Positions 42,101 through 50,126 of a stretch of DNA of 64,000 nucleotides are shown here, one piece after another. Source of the DNA: Maricaulis sp965228215 (GTDB lineage: Bacteria > Pseudomonadota > Alphaproteobacteria > Caulobacterales > Maricaulaceae); the NCBI GenBank assembly GCA_965228215.1, contig OZ245800.1:1612001-1676000 (forward strand), in the 5' to 3' direction. Position 1 is the first letter of the stretch; the number at the start of each line of letters is the position of its first letter. A model generated the notes under the pieces. That model saw only the letters and a list, made by a program, of their open reading frames with translations, was not told the origin of the DNA and made no database searches. A program made the translations under genes and the position numbers.

Positions 42101-42744
42101 TGTCCGCTCGCAGCGATGCCGGTTTTTCCCTCGTCGAGATCCTGGTCGGCCTCTTCGTCTTTGCGCTGGCTGCCAGTATGGCGGTGGTCATGCTCGCCGC
42201 GACGGTGGAGGGCGAGGTCGTCAACCAGGAAGCCCTGGAACGGGTCGAGGGTCTGGACCGGATCCGCACCGTGCTGCGCGATGATCTCGGACAGATCGTC
42301 GAACGCCCGGTCCGAGATGCCGACGGCTATGTGCGCGATTATTTGTTTGCCGGCACGCATGCCGGCGTGCCGACCCGCACGGGCCAGTTCGATGATGACC
42401 GCCTGGTGCTCAGTTTCACCCGCCGCGGACGCGCCAATCCCGGCGCCATCCGGCCGCGTAGTTCGCTGATCTTCGTGGAATACCGGCTGCGTGACGGCGC
42501 GCTTGTCCGACGGGCCGCCAACCACCCGGACATGGCCGCGGCCGATGATGTGCGTGAACTTGTCCTGGCTGTTGATGTGGAGGATTTCGAGCTCGAATTC
42601 TTCTTCGGCTCCAGCTGGGGGCGAGAGGCGCTGGTGCCGGTCGAGGGCAATGACATCTCCCTGCCGCAAGCGGTACGTTTGCGCTATTCCGCGCCGGTCT
42701 TCGGCTCGGTGGAACACGTCGTCCTGACGTCGCAGGCGCCATGA
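42100..42744 (+). CDS. gspJ: Minor pseudopilin GspJ
   Basis: A 214-residue tip pseudopilin with DAG|FSLVEIL processing site and the GspJ domain (RDDLGQIVERPVRD, RLVLSFTRRG, VEYRLRDGALVRR). I chose ATG 42100 over GTG 42097 because the GGAGGG ribosome site is better spaced. It overlaps gspK by 4 bases. Confidence 0.92.
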   Translation: MSARSDAGFSLVEILVGLFVFALAASMAVVMLAATVEGEVVNQEALERVEGLDRIRTVLRDDLGQIVERPVRDADGYVRDYLFAGTHAGVPTRTGQFDDDRLVLSFTRRGRANPGAIRPRSSLIFVEYRLRDGALVRRAANHPDMAAADDVRELVLAVDVEDFELEFFFGSSWGREALVPVEGNDISLPQAVRLRYSAPVFGSVEHVVLTSQAP

Positions 42745-43742
42745 TGTTCGGGCGCAAGGACGATAACGCCGCCGAGCGCGGTTCCTCGCTGGCCAGTGCG
42801 CTGCTGCTGGTGGCGGTGATGTCGCTGGTCGCCTTGTCGCTGGTCGGTGATCTGCGCGTGGCGATGCGGCGATCCGGCAATATGGAATTCCGCGACCAGG
42901 CGCACTGGTATGCCCTGGGTGCGCGCGACTATACCGAGACGCTCATCGAGCGCGCGATGGATACGCCGGAATCCACCTTCCGTCCGGATGCGGAATGGCT
43001 GGCCGGGCCCAGCATTTTCCCGATCGAGAACGGGCAATTGCTCGGCCGGATCCATGATGGAAACAATTGCTTCAATCTGAACGGTCTCGTGACCATGGAC
43101 GAGCGCGGCCGGATGCTCGCCGATCCGGGTCAGCAGCGGCGTTTCGAGATCCTGCTGACCGAGCTGGGCCTGCAGGCCAACCAGGCGGCGATGATCGCGG
43201 CCCAGGCCGTGGACTGGATCGACAGTGACAATCGCCCGGTTTCCGCCGGAGCCGAGGACCCGTCCTACGCCCGCGCCGACCGGCCCTACCGCACCGGCAA
43301 TACGCTGATGGCGGAACGCGAGGAATTGCTGGCGCTGGAGGCGATGACACCGGCGCTCTATGCGCAGATCGCCGATTTCGTCTGCACTCGCCCGGTCGCC
43401 GAACCGCTGCGTCTCAACATCAACACGCTGGGGGTCGAGCAATTGCCCCTGCTGATTGCCGTGTTCGAGGGCGAGCTGACACTGGCGAGCGCGGAAGCGG
43501 TGCTGCAGCAGCGTCCGGCGGAGGGTTTCGCCAATCTCGACCTGTTCTGGGCGCTCGACGAGATTGCCGCGCTCCAGCTCGACGCGTCACGCCGCAATGT
43601 GGTCGGCCTGGCCTCCACCTATTTTGAAATCGAGATCGATGTCCTCTATTCCGGCATGCGCTATCAATTGCGCGAGACCGTGGAACATCGCACCAGCGGC
43701 CGGCCCGTCCGGCTGAGCCAGAGATACGGTATGTTTTCATGA
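42741..43742 (+). CDS. gspK: Minor pseudopilin GspK
   Basis: The large tip-capping minor pseudopilin, 333 residues. The N-terminal processing region reads AERG|SSLASAL and lacks Glu at +5, which is the hallmark of GspK. The large C-terminal domain has FNLNGLV, QAVDWIDSDN and LNINTLGVEQLPLL (helix-hairpin-helix-like). Flanked by 4-base overlaps with gspJ and gspL. Confidence 0.93.
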   Translation: MMFGRKDDNAAERGSSLASALLLVAVMSLVALSLVGDLRVAMRRSGNMEFRDQAHWYALGARDYTETLIERAMDTPESTFRPDAEWLAGPSIFPIENGQLLGRIHDGNNCFNLNGLVTMDERGRMLADPGQQRRFEILLTELGLQANQAAMIAAQAVDWIDSDNRPVSAGAEDPSYARADRPYRTGNTLMAEREELLALEAMTPALYAQIADFVCTRPVAEPLRLNINTLGVEQLPLLIAVFEGELTLASAEAVLQQRPAEGFANLDLFWALDEIAALQLDASRRNVVGLASTYFEIEIDVLYSGMRYQLRETVEHRTSGRPVRLSQRYGMFS

Positions 43743-44962
43743 GCCAGGACCTCCTCCTTCATGTCCGGCCCGATGGCGGCCTGATCTGGTCGATGATCGA
43801 CCGGGTTTCGGGTGCACGCCTGCGGCATGGCGAGGCCGGACCGGGCGAAATACCGGACACGGGCGAGACCGGCGAGGTCACGCGCACGCTCTGCCTCCTG
43901 CCGACCGAACATGTTTTCCTGACGCGGATCAGCCTGCCGGCGCGATCCGAACGCGAGGCCCGCCAGGCGGCGCCATTCATGATCGAGGACGAGTTGGCTG
44001 CCGGTCTGGACGAGACCCGCGTGGCGATCGGCGAGAAGGATGCCGGCAATGAGCGCTGGGTGATGGCGGTCGACGAGGCCCGCGCCGAGGCCTGGCTGGC
44101 CGCGCTGGAGCCCGTGCTCGTGAGACCGGTGCATACCGTGCCCGACTGCCTGGCCATACCGTCACATGACGCTGTCCTGCGCCTCCATGATCGCGGCAAT
44201 GCCGTTCTGGTGATGCTGGACGGGGAGGCCCGCGAGAGCGGCCGCAATGTCGGTGCAGCCGTAAGCCGCGGTCTTTTCGACACACTCCTTCCGGCTCTGG
44301 TCAAACAGGCCGGTGACGGTCAGATCGCCGTGTCGGCTTCGCTCGGTCTGGCCGGTGCCAATCTGACCGCGCTGGAGCACGAGGATCTCGATCGCGGTGC
44401 GTCACGCCTGGACGATGAATTCCTGAAGGGCCTGCCGCCCCTGTTCGGCGATCGCCTGCGCTCGACCTTCGACTGGTCGTCCGTGCTGCGCCCGCTGCGC
44501 CGGCCGGCGATGCTGGCCGGGGCCGCCTTGCTCGGTTTCGGCCTGTTGATGGGAGGCGAGGCGATCTATCTGCGCCACCAGGCGGACCGCTTCGATGACG
44601 CATCGGTGGCCCTGTTCCGCCAATCCTTCCCCGAGGTCACGACCACGCTTGTCCCGGCGTCTGCCCGGCGCATTCTCGATCAGCGCCTTGCGGGTGTGAC
44701 CGGGAATAGCGACGGCGTGTCCTTCCTGACGCTCAGTGCGGCGCTCGCCGATCTGACGCGGGAGAATGACCGGATCCGTATCGATCACCTGCGGTTCGAC
44801 CGCAGCCGGGCCGAGCTGACCGTGTCGGCGATCTATACCGAGTTTTCCGATTTCGATGCCCTGAGCCGCCAGGCGGCGGAGATGGGGCTGATCCTCGACG
44901 ACCAGGGCACCCGTGAGGGTGATCGCGGGATCGAGGGTGATTTCGTGTTGAGGCTGCGATGA
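43739..44962 (+). CDS. gspL: Type II secretion inner-membrane protein GspL
   Basis: Couples GspE to the periplasmic part of the machine. The 407-residue protein has an actin-like cytoplasmic domain (residues 1-~235), one transmembrane segment (~260-280, AMLAGAALLGFGLLMGG) and a periplasmic ferredoxin-like domain at the C-terminus. It overlaps gspK and gspM by 4 bases. Confidence 0.88.
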   Translation: MSQDLLLHVRPDGGLIWSMIDRVSGARLRHGEAGPGEIPDTGETGEVTRTLCLLPTEHVFLTRISLPARSEREARQAAPFMIEDELAAGLDETRVAIGEKDAGNERWVMAVDEARAEAWLAALEPVLVRPVHTVPDCLAIPSHDAVLRLHDRGNAVLVMLDGEARESGRNVGAAVSRGLFDTLLPALVKQAGDGQIAVSASLGLAGANLTALEHEDLDRGASRLDDEFLKGLPPLFGDRLRSTFDWSSVLRPLRRPAMLAGAALLGFGLLMGGEAIYLRHQADRFDDASVALFRQSFPEVTTTLVPASARRILDQRLAGVTGNSDGVSFLTLSAALADLTRENDRIRIDHLRFDRSRAELTVSAIYTEFSDFDALSRQAAEMGLILDDQGTREGDRGIEGDFVLRLR

Positions 44963-45456
44963 ACGGCGTGATGCAGATGATCCAGCGCTTCTGGATGGAG
45001 CGCAGCCAGCGCGAACAGGTCCTGCTCGCGGTGATGGGTGTGCTGGCCGGCCTCGTCCTGCTGCAGGTCTTCGTCATCAGCCCGCTGCTGGATACGCACC
45101 AGCGCGCACGCGAGGACTATGCCGCCTCGATGCGCATGTATCGCAGCATGGAAGCGGACATACAGCGTTATGGCGAGATCCGCACGGGCGAAACGGCCTT
45201 CTCCAATTCGACCCAGCCCCTGCGCACCGTCGCCGGCAGCGTGGCGCTGAGCCATGGCATCTCGATCGCGCGCATGATCCCGTCGGATGACGGCCGGCTG
45301 ACCGTGAATATTTCCCGCGCGGATTCCCAGGCGCTGATGTCCTGGCTGATCGACCTGGAAACGCGTTACGGCGTCGAGATTATCTCGACGTCCATGGACC
45401 GCGAATCCGATGCCTTCGTGGAGGCCAATATCGTCCTGCGGCGCCGGGGAGGATGA
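44959..45456 (+). CDS. gspM: Type II secretion inner-membrane protein GspM
   Basis: A small bitopic platform protein of 165 residues that partners GspL. It has a short cytoplasmic start (WMERSQREQVLL), one transmembrane segment (~23-42) and a periplasmic ferredoxin-like domain. The SQREQ/ERxQxL pattern before the membrane segment is typical. It overlaps gspL and gspN by 4 bases. Confidence 0.9.
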   Translation: MNGVMQMIQRFWMERSQREQVLLAVMGVLAGLVLLQVFVISPLLDTHQRAREDYAASMRMYRSMEADIQRYGEIRTGETAFSNSTQPLRTVAGSVALSHGISIARMIPSDDGRLTVNISRADSQALMSWLIDLETRYGVEIISTSMDRESDAFVEANIVLRRRGG

Positions 45457-46190
45457 GCATGACGCGCGGTGTTGTCCTGTTTGTCGTCTTCCTGGTCGTC
45501 TGGCTGATCGTCCTGATGCCGCTCAAGCTCGTGGCCCTGATGGCCGGCAATGTCGCCGGTCTGGGATATGGCGATGTCTACGGCTCGGTCTGGGACGGGC
45601 GCATGCACCGGGTCCGGGCGGCAGGCGAGGATATCGAGCTGGTGGAAGTCTCGGTCCAGCCGCTTGCCCTTCTGACCGGTTCGCTGTCGGCGGACTTCGA
45701 ATTCGACGATCCCGGCCTGCGCGGCAGCGGACAGGTCACCCGGCGTGCTGATGGCAGTCTTCTCGCTCGCGATGTCGACCTGGTCACCATGCTGGGGCGC
45801 GTCGACATCGCACTCTGGCCCGGCGTCGACCCCGGCGAGCGCGTCTATGTGCGGATCACCGAACTGGACTGGCATGACGGCGTCTGCCGCGCCGCGAGCG
45901 GTGATGTGCGGACCGGCGCGCTGATCGGTTTCGCCAGCCAGCTCGGCTTCGAAGGCTCGCCTCTCGACGGCCGGCTGAATTGTCGCGATGATGTCCTGGT
46001 GTTGAGCCTGGCCGGATCCAGCAATGATCTGCGGCTGACGGGCGAGATAGCGCTGCATGCCGGTCATTATGCCTGGCAGGTCGAGGTCGAGACGCCGCGT
46101 GGTGAACTGGCCGATGCCCTAGCCCTGGCCGGCCTGGTCCGGGAGGGACCGGTCTGGCGCGGCGAGGGGAATGAAGCCTATGGCGGCTAG
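45453..46190 (+). CDS. gspN: Type II secretion protein GspN
   Basis: A 245-residue T2SS accessory protein with one N-terminal transmembrane segment (FVVFLVVWLIVLMPLKLV) and a beta-rich periplasmic domain (YGDVYGSVWDGR is a family signature). GspN is present only in some T2SS operons. Overlaps gspM by 4 bases, and its end overlaps the following lipoprotein gene. Confidence 0.88.
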   Translation: MSMTRGVVLFVVFLVVWLIVLMPLKLVALMAGNVAGLGYGDVYGSVWDGRMHRVRAAGEDIELVEVSVQPLALLTGSLSADFEFDDPGLRGSGQVTRRADGSLLARDVDLVTMLGRVDIALWPGVDPGERVYVRITELDWHDGVCRAASGDVRTGALIGFASQLGFEGSPLDGRLNCRDDVLVLSLAGSSNDLRLTGEIALHAGHYAWQVEVETPRGELADALALAGLVREGPVWRGEGNEAYGG

Positions 46191-46674
46191 ATTACTGCTT
46201 CCGGTCCTGGCGGCGCTGACGATTGTCGGCGGATGCGCCTCGGCGGCTCCGGCGATCGAGGCGGCGGAAGCGGTCCTTCAGCCGCCTGTCGAAGCGCCGG
46301 AACCGGTCACGGAATTGCCGCCGCAGAGCCTCGAGGCGGGCGAATGCGCGGTCTTCTTCTGGGGCAGCGGCGAGGCGCGTCCCTTCCTGGCCTACGAGAA
46401 TTTCAATGACGGCATCGTCCGGCTCTATCTCGACGGAGCGGTTCGCGAATTCGCCACGACCGCCCGGCCGGACAGCCTTGTGCCGGGCCTGCGCTATGAG
46501 CGGCGTTTCTCCGTGGCGGACACGGGATCGGATATCGAGCTGAGCGGCGAGATCCATGGCGGGGCGGCCGACGGTCTGCGCATTGCGCCCGCGATCATGC
46601 GTGTCCTGCGGCCCGGCGGGGAGCAAATGGTCATCCCGGTGACCGGTCACTATGCCTGCCGTATCAATCCCTGA
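46180..46674 (+). CDS. T2SS-operon lipoprotein of unknown function
   Basis: A 164-residue lipoprotein at the end of the gsp operon. The lipobox is VGGC (about Cys19 from ATG 46180), followed by an Ala/Glu/Pro-rich linker. The mature part resembles a beta-rich domain (AVFFWGSGEARPFLAYENF). No family is recognised. ATG 46180 is preferred over ATG 46171 because GAGGGG is better spaced. As it overlaps gspN, it is a candidate pilotin or surface cofactor of this T2SS. Confidence 0.7.
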   Translation: MAARLLLPVLAALTIVGGCASAAPAIEAAEAVLQPPVEAPEPVTELPPQSLEAGECAVFFWGSGEARPFLAYENFNDGIVRLYLDGAVREFATTARPDSLVPGLRYERRFSVADTGSDIELSGEIHGGAADGLRIAPAIMRVLRPGGEQMVIPVTGHYACRINP

Positions 46675-46686
46675 GCCGTGTCCCAG

Positions 46687-47169
46687 CTAGACCGGGAAGG
46701 GATGCTGACCGCCATAGGCGCGCCACAGCCAGCACAGGGCGATTCCCAGGGCCAGCCACGGACCGAACGGATAGGTCGTCAGCCGGCCCTCGAACCGTCG
46801 GCGTACCAGCGCCAGCAGTGCGACATAAAGCAGCGCGGTTCCCGCTCCGATCAGCGCGATGGCCGGCAGGAACCAGGCGGTGCACCAGGCGCCGCCCGCG
46901 GCGAGGAGTTTGGCATCGCCGCGTCCGAGCCCGTCAATCCCTCGCAGGCGTCTGAACACGACTTCCACGGCCCAGAAACTGGCATAGCCGATTACCAGTC
47001 CCAGCAAGGCCGGAATCGGGGTGTCATACACAAGCGTATTGAAAACGAGGCCGATTGCGGCAAGTGGTAGCGTGAGAATATCGGGGAGTCGCCGTGTGCG
47101 CAGATCCGTCCAGCCGAGCCAGAGCAGGGCGGTGAACAAAATGAGGGTGGCGGAATGTGTGAGGAGCAT
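46687..47169 (-). CDS. gspO: Prepilin peptidase, short A24-type (GspO role)
   Basis: An aspartic membrane peptidase that cleaves the pseudopilin leaders. The 160-residue protein has about five hydrophobic segments and the two catalytic aspartates in WTDLRTRRLPD (Asp22) and GRGDAKLLA (Asp85, the GxGD motif). It lacks the N-terminal cysteine-rich methylation domain of classical GspO and so resembles CpaA/TadV. N-methylation of the mature pseudopilins may therefore need another protein. It converges on the gsp operon. Confidence 0.88.
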   Translation of the reverse strand: MLLTHSATLILFTALLWLGWTDLRTRRLPDILTLPLAAIGLVFNTLVYDTPIPALLGLVIGYASFWAVEVVFRRLRGIDGLGRGDAKLLAAGGAWCTAWFLPAIALIGAGTALLYVALLALVRRRFEGRLTTYPFGPWLALGIALCWLWRAYGGQHPFPV

Positions 47170-47176
47170 GTCGGAC

Positions 47177-47194
47177 TTGTCACACGATTGTCGT
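47177..47194 (+). promoter_or_regulatory. Pho box between gspO and phnC
   Basis: TTGTCAC-ACGA-TTGTCGT is a 7+4+7 direct repeat close to the PhoB consensus (each half 5 of 7). It lies 43 bases before phnC, the usual distance of a Pho box, and just upstream of the divergent gspO start. PhoB control is inferred but fits a phosphonate transporter. Confidence 0.6.
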
Positions 47195-47236
47195 CCGCGT
47201 ACGCCACACAGGTGAAACGTAGCAGGGGATTAGCAG

Positions 47237-48034
47237 ATGACTGACGCCGCCTTGGCGCTGCACGCGGAAAACCTCCGCATGACGTTCGGCGAGACTAAAG
47301 CCCTCGACGATGTCAGCCTATCCGTCAAGCCCGGAGAGATGGTGGCCCTGATCGGTCCGTCCGGCTCCGGCAAGTCCACCTTGCTGCGCGTTGCCGCGGC
47401 GCTGCAGACCGCCGATGCGGAATCGGGTCCGGTCTCGGTGCTGAACCGGCGCATGCAGTCGAAGGGCAAGCTGGCCGCGGGCATCCGCGCCAACCGCGCC
47501 CGTCTCGGCTTCATCTTCCAGCAGTTCAATCTCGTGGGACGGCTCAGCCTGTTTTCCAACGTGCTGCTGGGCGCACTCGGCCAGCTGCCGCGCTGGCGCG
47601 GCGCGCTGGGCCTCTTCCCGAACTCCGTGAAGCAGAAGGCGATGGACGCGCTCGAACGCGTCGGCATCGCCCAGTTCGGCGGACGCCGGGCGTCAAACCT
47701 GTCCGGTGGCCAGCAGCAGCGCGGCGCGATTGCCCGCGCGCTGGTCCAGGGCGCGGAAGTCCTGTTCGCCGATGAACCGATCGCCTCGCTCGACCCGGTC
47801 GCCGCGCGCAAGGTGATGGAATTGCTGTCCGAGCTGAACAAGAGCGACGGTCTGACCGTGGTGGTCACGCTGCACCAGGTCGATTACGCGACGAAATTCT
47901 GCGAGCGCACCGTGGCGCTCAACCGCGGACGCATTGTCTATGACGGCCCGTCCGACGGTCTGACCCGCGAGAAACTGGTCGAGATCTACGGCCCCGAATT
48001 CGAAGCGGCCTTCTACGGCGGAGACGACGAATGA
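47237..48034 (+). CDS. phnC: Phosphonate/phosphate-ester ABC transporter ATPase PhnC
   Basis: The ATP-binding subunit of a phosphonate importer, 265 residues. It carries Walker A GPSGSGKST, Q-loop FIFQQFNLVGRL, the signature LSGGQQQRGAIARAL and Walker B EVLFADEPIASLDP. The FNLVGRLSLFSNVLLGALG segment is typical of PhnC. Its stop overlaps the phnDE start by 4 bases (ATGA). Confidence 0.93.
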   Translation: MTDAALALHAENLRMTFGETKALDDVSLSVKPGEMVALIGPSGSGKSTLLRVAAALQTADAESGPVSVLNRRMQSKGKLAAGIRANRARLGFIFQQFNLVGRLSLFSNVLLGALGQLPRWRGALGLFPNSVKQKAMDALERVGIAQFGGRRASNLSGGQQQRGAIARALVQGAEVLFADEPIASLDPVAARKVMELLSELNKSDGLTVVVTLHQVDYATKFCERTVALNRGRIVYDGPSDGLTREKLVEIYGPEFEAAFYGGDDE

Positions 48035-50055
48035 CCCAGATCCTCTCGCGCTATCTCCGCCTGGCCCTCGTGGTCCTGGCGGGTCTGCTTCTCGCCAGCT
48101 GTACGCCGGCCGAAGAGCCCAGCTCATCCACGACATCCCAGCCGCCGGTCAGCCAGGACGGACGCCGCACGCTCAATTTCGGCATTATTGCCACCGAGAG
48201 CTCGTCCAATCTCGAGACCAATTGGCGGCCCTTCATCGCCGCCATGTCCGAATGGACCGGCTATGACATCCAGCCCTTCTACGCGTCGGACTATGCCGGT
48301 GTGATCCAGGCCATGCGCTATGACAGCGTCCAGGTCGCCTGGTTCTCCAACTTCTCCGCTCTCCAGGCCGTGCGCCTGGCCGATGGCGAGGTCTTCGCCA
48401 AGGCGACCTATCCGGACGGCAGTGAGGGCTATCACTCGGTCCTGCTGGTGCCGACCGACAGCCCGATCCAGTCGCTGGACGATATCCTGGCCTGTGACGG
48501 CACGATCGATTTCGGCATGGGTGATCCCAATTCGACCTCGGGCTTCCTGGTCCCGTCCGCCTTCATCTTCGCCCCGCGCGGCATTGATCCGAACGAGTGT
48601 TTCAACTCGGTCCGCAATGCCAATCACGAGGCCAATGCCGTGGCCGTTGCCAATGCGCTGATCGATGTCGGCACGAACAACACCACGAACATGACGCTGC
48701 TGCAGCGCTCGCGCCCGGACATCTATGCCCAGCTGCGCGAGATCTGGCGGTCGCCGGCCATCCAGACCGATCCGATCATCTGGCGGTCGGACCTGGACGT
48801 GGAGGCCAAGCGCCGGCTGCAATACTTCTTTATGAATTACGGCCGCATGGGCACGCCGGAAGAGATCGCGGAAGCCCGCGAGGTTCTGGAGCCGCTGTAT
48901 TTCGGCACATTCCTGCCTTCGTCCAACGCCCACCTCGATCCCATCGTGCAGCTGGAAATCGTGCGTGACCTCACCGAGGTCCGCAATGATCCCGAGCTGG
49001 ACGAAGAGGAGCGCGCGACACGGATCGCCGAACTCGAGGAGCGCCTGGCTGCGGTCGAGTCCGGAGCGTCGGGTCTCGTGAGCCTGGCCAGCACGGCCGG
49101 GGATGACCAGGAAATCAGCGAGGAAGACCGCGCCGCCGAGATGCAGGGCAGCAATCGCCTGGCCCAGGCCGGCATTCTGCTCGTCCTCGCCATCGGCCTG
49201 CTGACAGTCCTGCTCTGGGCAACCGCGCCGCGCGGCCCGGGTCCTCGCATCCCGCTGACCGAACGCCTCGCCAATGCGGTGATCTCGGCCGGTGTGATCG
49301 TGATCCTGGTGTGGAGCTTCGACAATGCCGACATGGACCGCTCCTATCTCCTGGTCGAGAATGCCGGGGATATGGGCGAGTTCATCGCCGGTTTCTTCCC
49401 CGAGGACATTTCCGACGCCGAGTCCCGGTCCAGCTATTGGGTCGAGCTGCGTGACGGGATTTCCGAAGCCGTGCCGCAGATGATCGTGACGGTCCAGATC
49501 GCCATCTGGGGTACGTTCATCGCCCTCATCTCAGCCATTCCCTTCGGCCTGCTCAGCGCACGCAATGTGGCTCCGGGCTGGGTCGTCCAGCCGGTGCGCC
49601 GATTGATGGACGTGTTCCGCTCGATCAATGAATTGATCATCGCGCTCGTCTTCATCGCGGCTGTGGGTCTGGGACCGCTCGCCGGTGTGATGGCCCTGGC
49701 GGTGCACACGACCGGTGTTCTGGCCAAGCTCTTCTCGGAAGCCGTGGAGGCGATTGATGACGGGCCTGTGGAGGGTGTCCGGGCCACCGGTGCAGCGCCG
49801 CTGCACGAGGTGATCTGGGCGGTGATCCCGCAAGTCGCGCCGCTGTGGACCTCCTTCGGTCTCTACCGGTTCGAATCCAACGCCCGTTCAGCCACCGTGC
49901 TGGGCCTGATCGGTGCTGGCGGTATCGGCCAGATCCTGTTCGAAGCCGTCCGTGCCTTCGACTATCAGCGCACGGCGGCGATCGTGATCGTCATCGTGGT
50001 GGCGGTCAGCGCGATCGACCTGCTCTCGCAATTGCTGCGCAAGCGCCTGACCTAG
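48031..50055 (+). CDS. phnDE: Fused PhnD (substrate-binding) - PhnE (permease) phosphonate transporter protein
   Basis: A single 674-residue frame. Residues 1-24 are a signal peptide with lipobox LASC (Cys24). About 45-310 form a PhnD binding domain (NFGIIATESSSNLETNW, FYASDYAGVIQAM, FGMGDPNSTSGFLVP). An acidic coiled-coil-like linker follows (~318-375). Residues ~379-674 are PhnE, with about 7 hydrophobic segments and the permease EAA loop (EAIDDGPVEGVRATGA, 573-588). The usual separate PhnD and PhnE genes are absent. I see no frameshift or internal start, so the fusion looks real. It tethers the binding protein to the permease. Which substrate (phosphonate, phosphite or ester) is unknown; no C-P lyase genes are here. 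Confidence 0.9.
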   Translation: MTQILSRYLRLALVVLAGLLLASCTPAEEPSSSTTSQPPVSQDGRRTLNFGIIATESSSNLETNWRPFIAAMSEWTGYDIQPFYASDYAGVIQAMRYDSVQVAWFSNFSALQAVRLADGEVFAKATYPDGSEGYHSVLLVPTDSPIQSLDDILACDGTIDFGMGDPNSTSGFLVPSAFIFAPRGIDPNECFNSVRNANHEANAVAVANALIDVGTNNTTNMTLLQRSRPDIYAQLREIWRSPAIQTDPIIWRSDLDVEAKRRLQYFFMNYGRMGTPEEIAEAREVLEPLYFGTFLPSSNAHLDPIVQLEIVRDLTEVRNDPELDEEERATRIAELEERLAAVESGASGLVSLASTAGDDQEISEEDRAAEMQGSNRLAQAGILLVLAIGLLTVLLWATAPRGPGPRIPLTERLANAVISAGVIVILVWSFDNADMDRSYLLVENAGDMGEFIAGFFPEDISDAESRSSYWVELRDGISEAVPQMIVTVQIAIWGTFIALISAIPFGLLSARNVAPGWVVQPVRRLMDVFRSINELIIALVFIAAVGLGPLAGVMALAVHTTGVLAKLFSEAVEAIDDGPVEGVRATGAAPLHEVIWAVIPQVAPLWTSFGLYRFESNARSATVLGLIGAGGIGQILFEAVRAFDYQRTAAIVIVIVVAVSAIDLLSQLLRKRLT

Positions 50056-50096
50056 GTCGGCGTCTGTCAGCAGGCCATCTGCGATGCACAAAGAAA

Positions 50097-50120
50097 AACG
50101 CCGCCCCTCGGGGCGGCGTT
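50097..50120. terminator. Bidirectional terminator between phnDE and the GT4 gene
   Basis: An 11-base perfect stem, AACGCCGCCCC / GGGGCGGCGTT, with A-rich and T-rich flanks (AAGAAA before, TGTCGTTT after). Confidence 0.85.
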
Positions 50121-50126
50121 TGTCGT

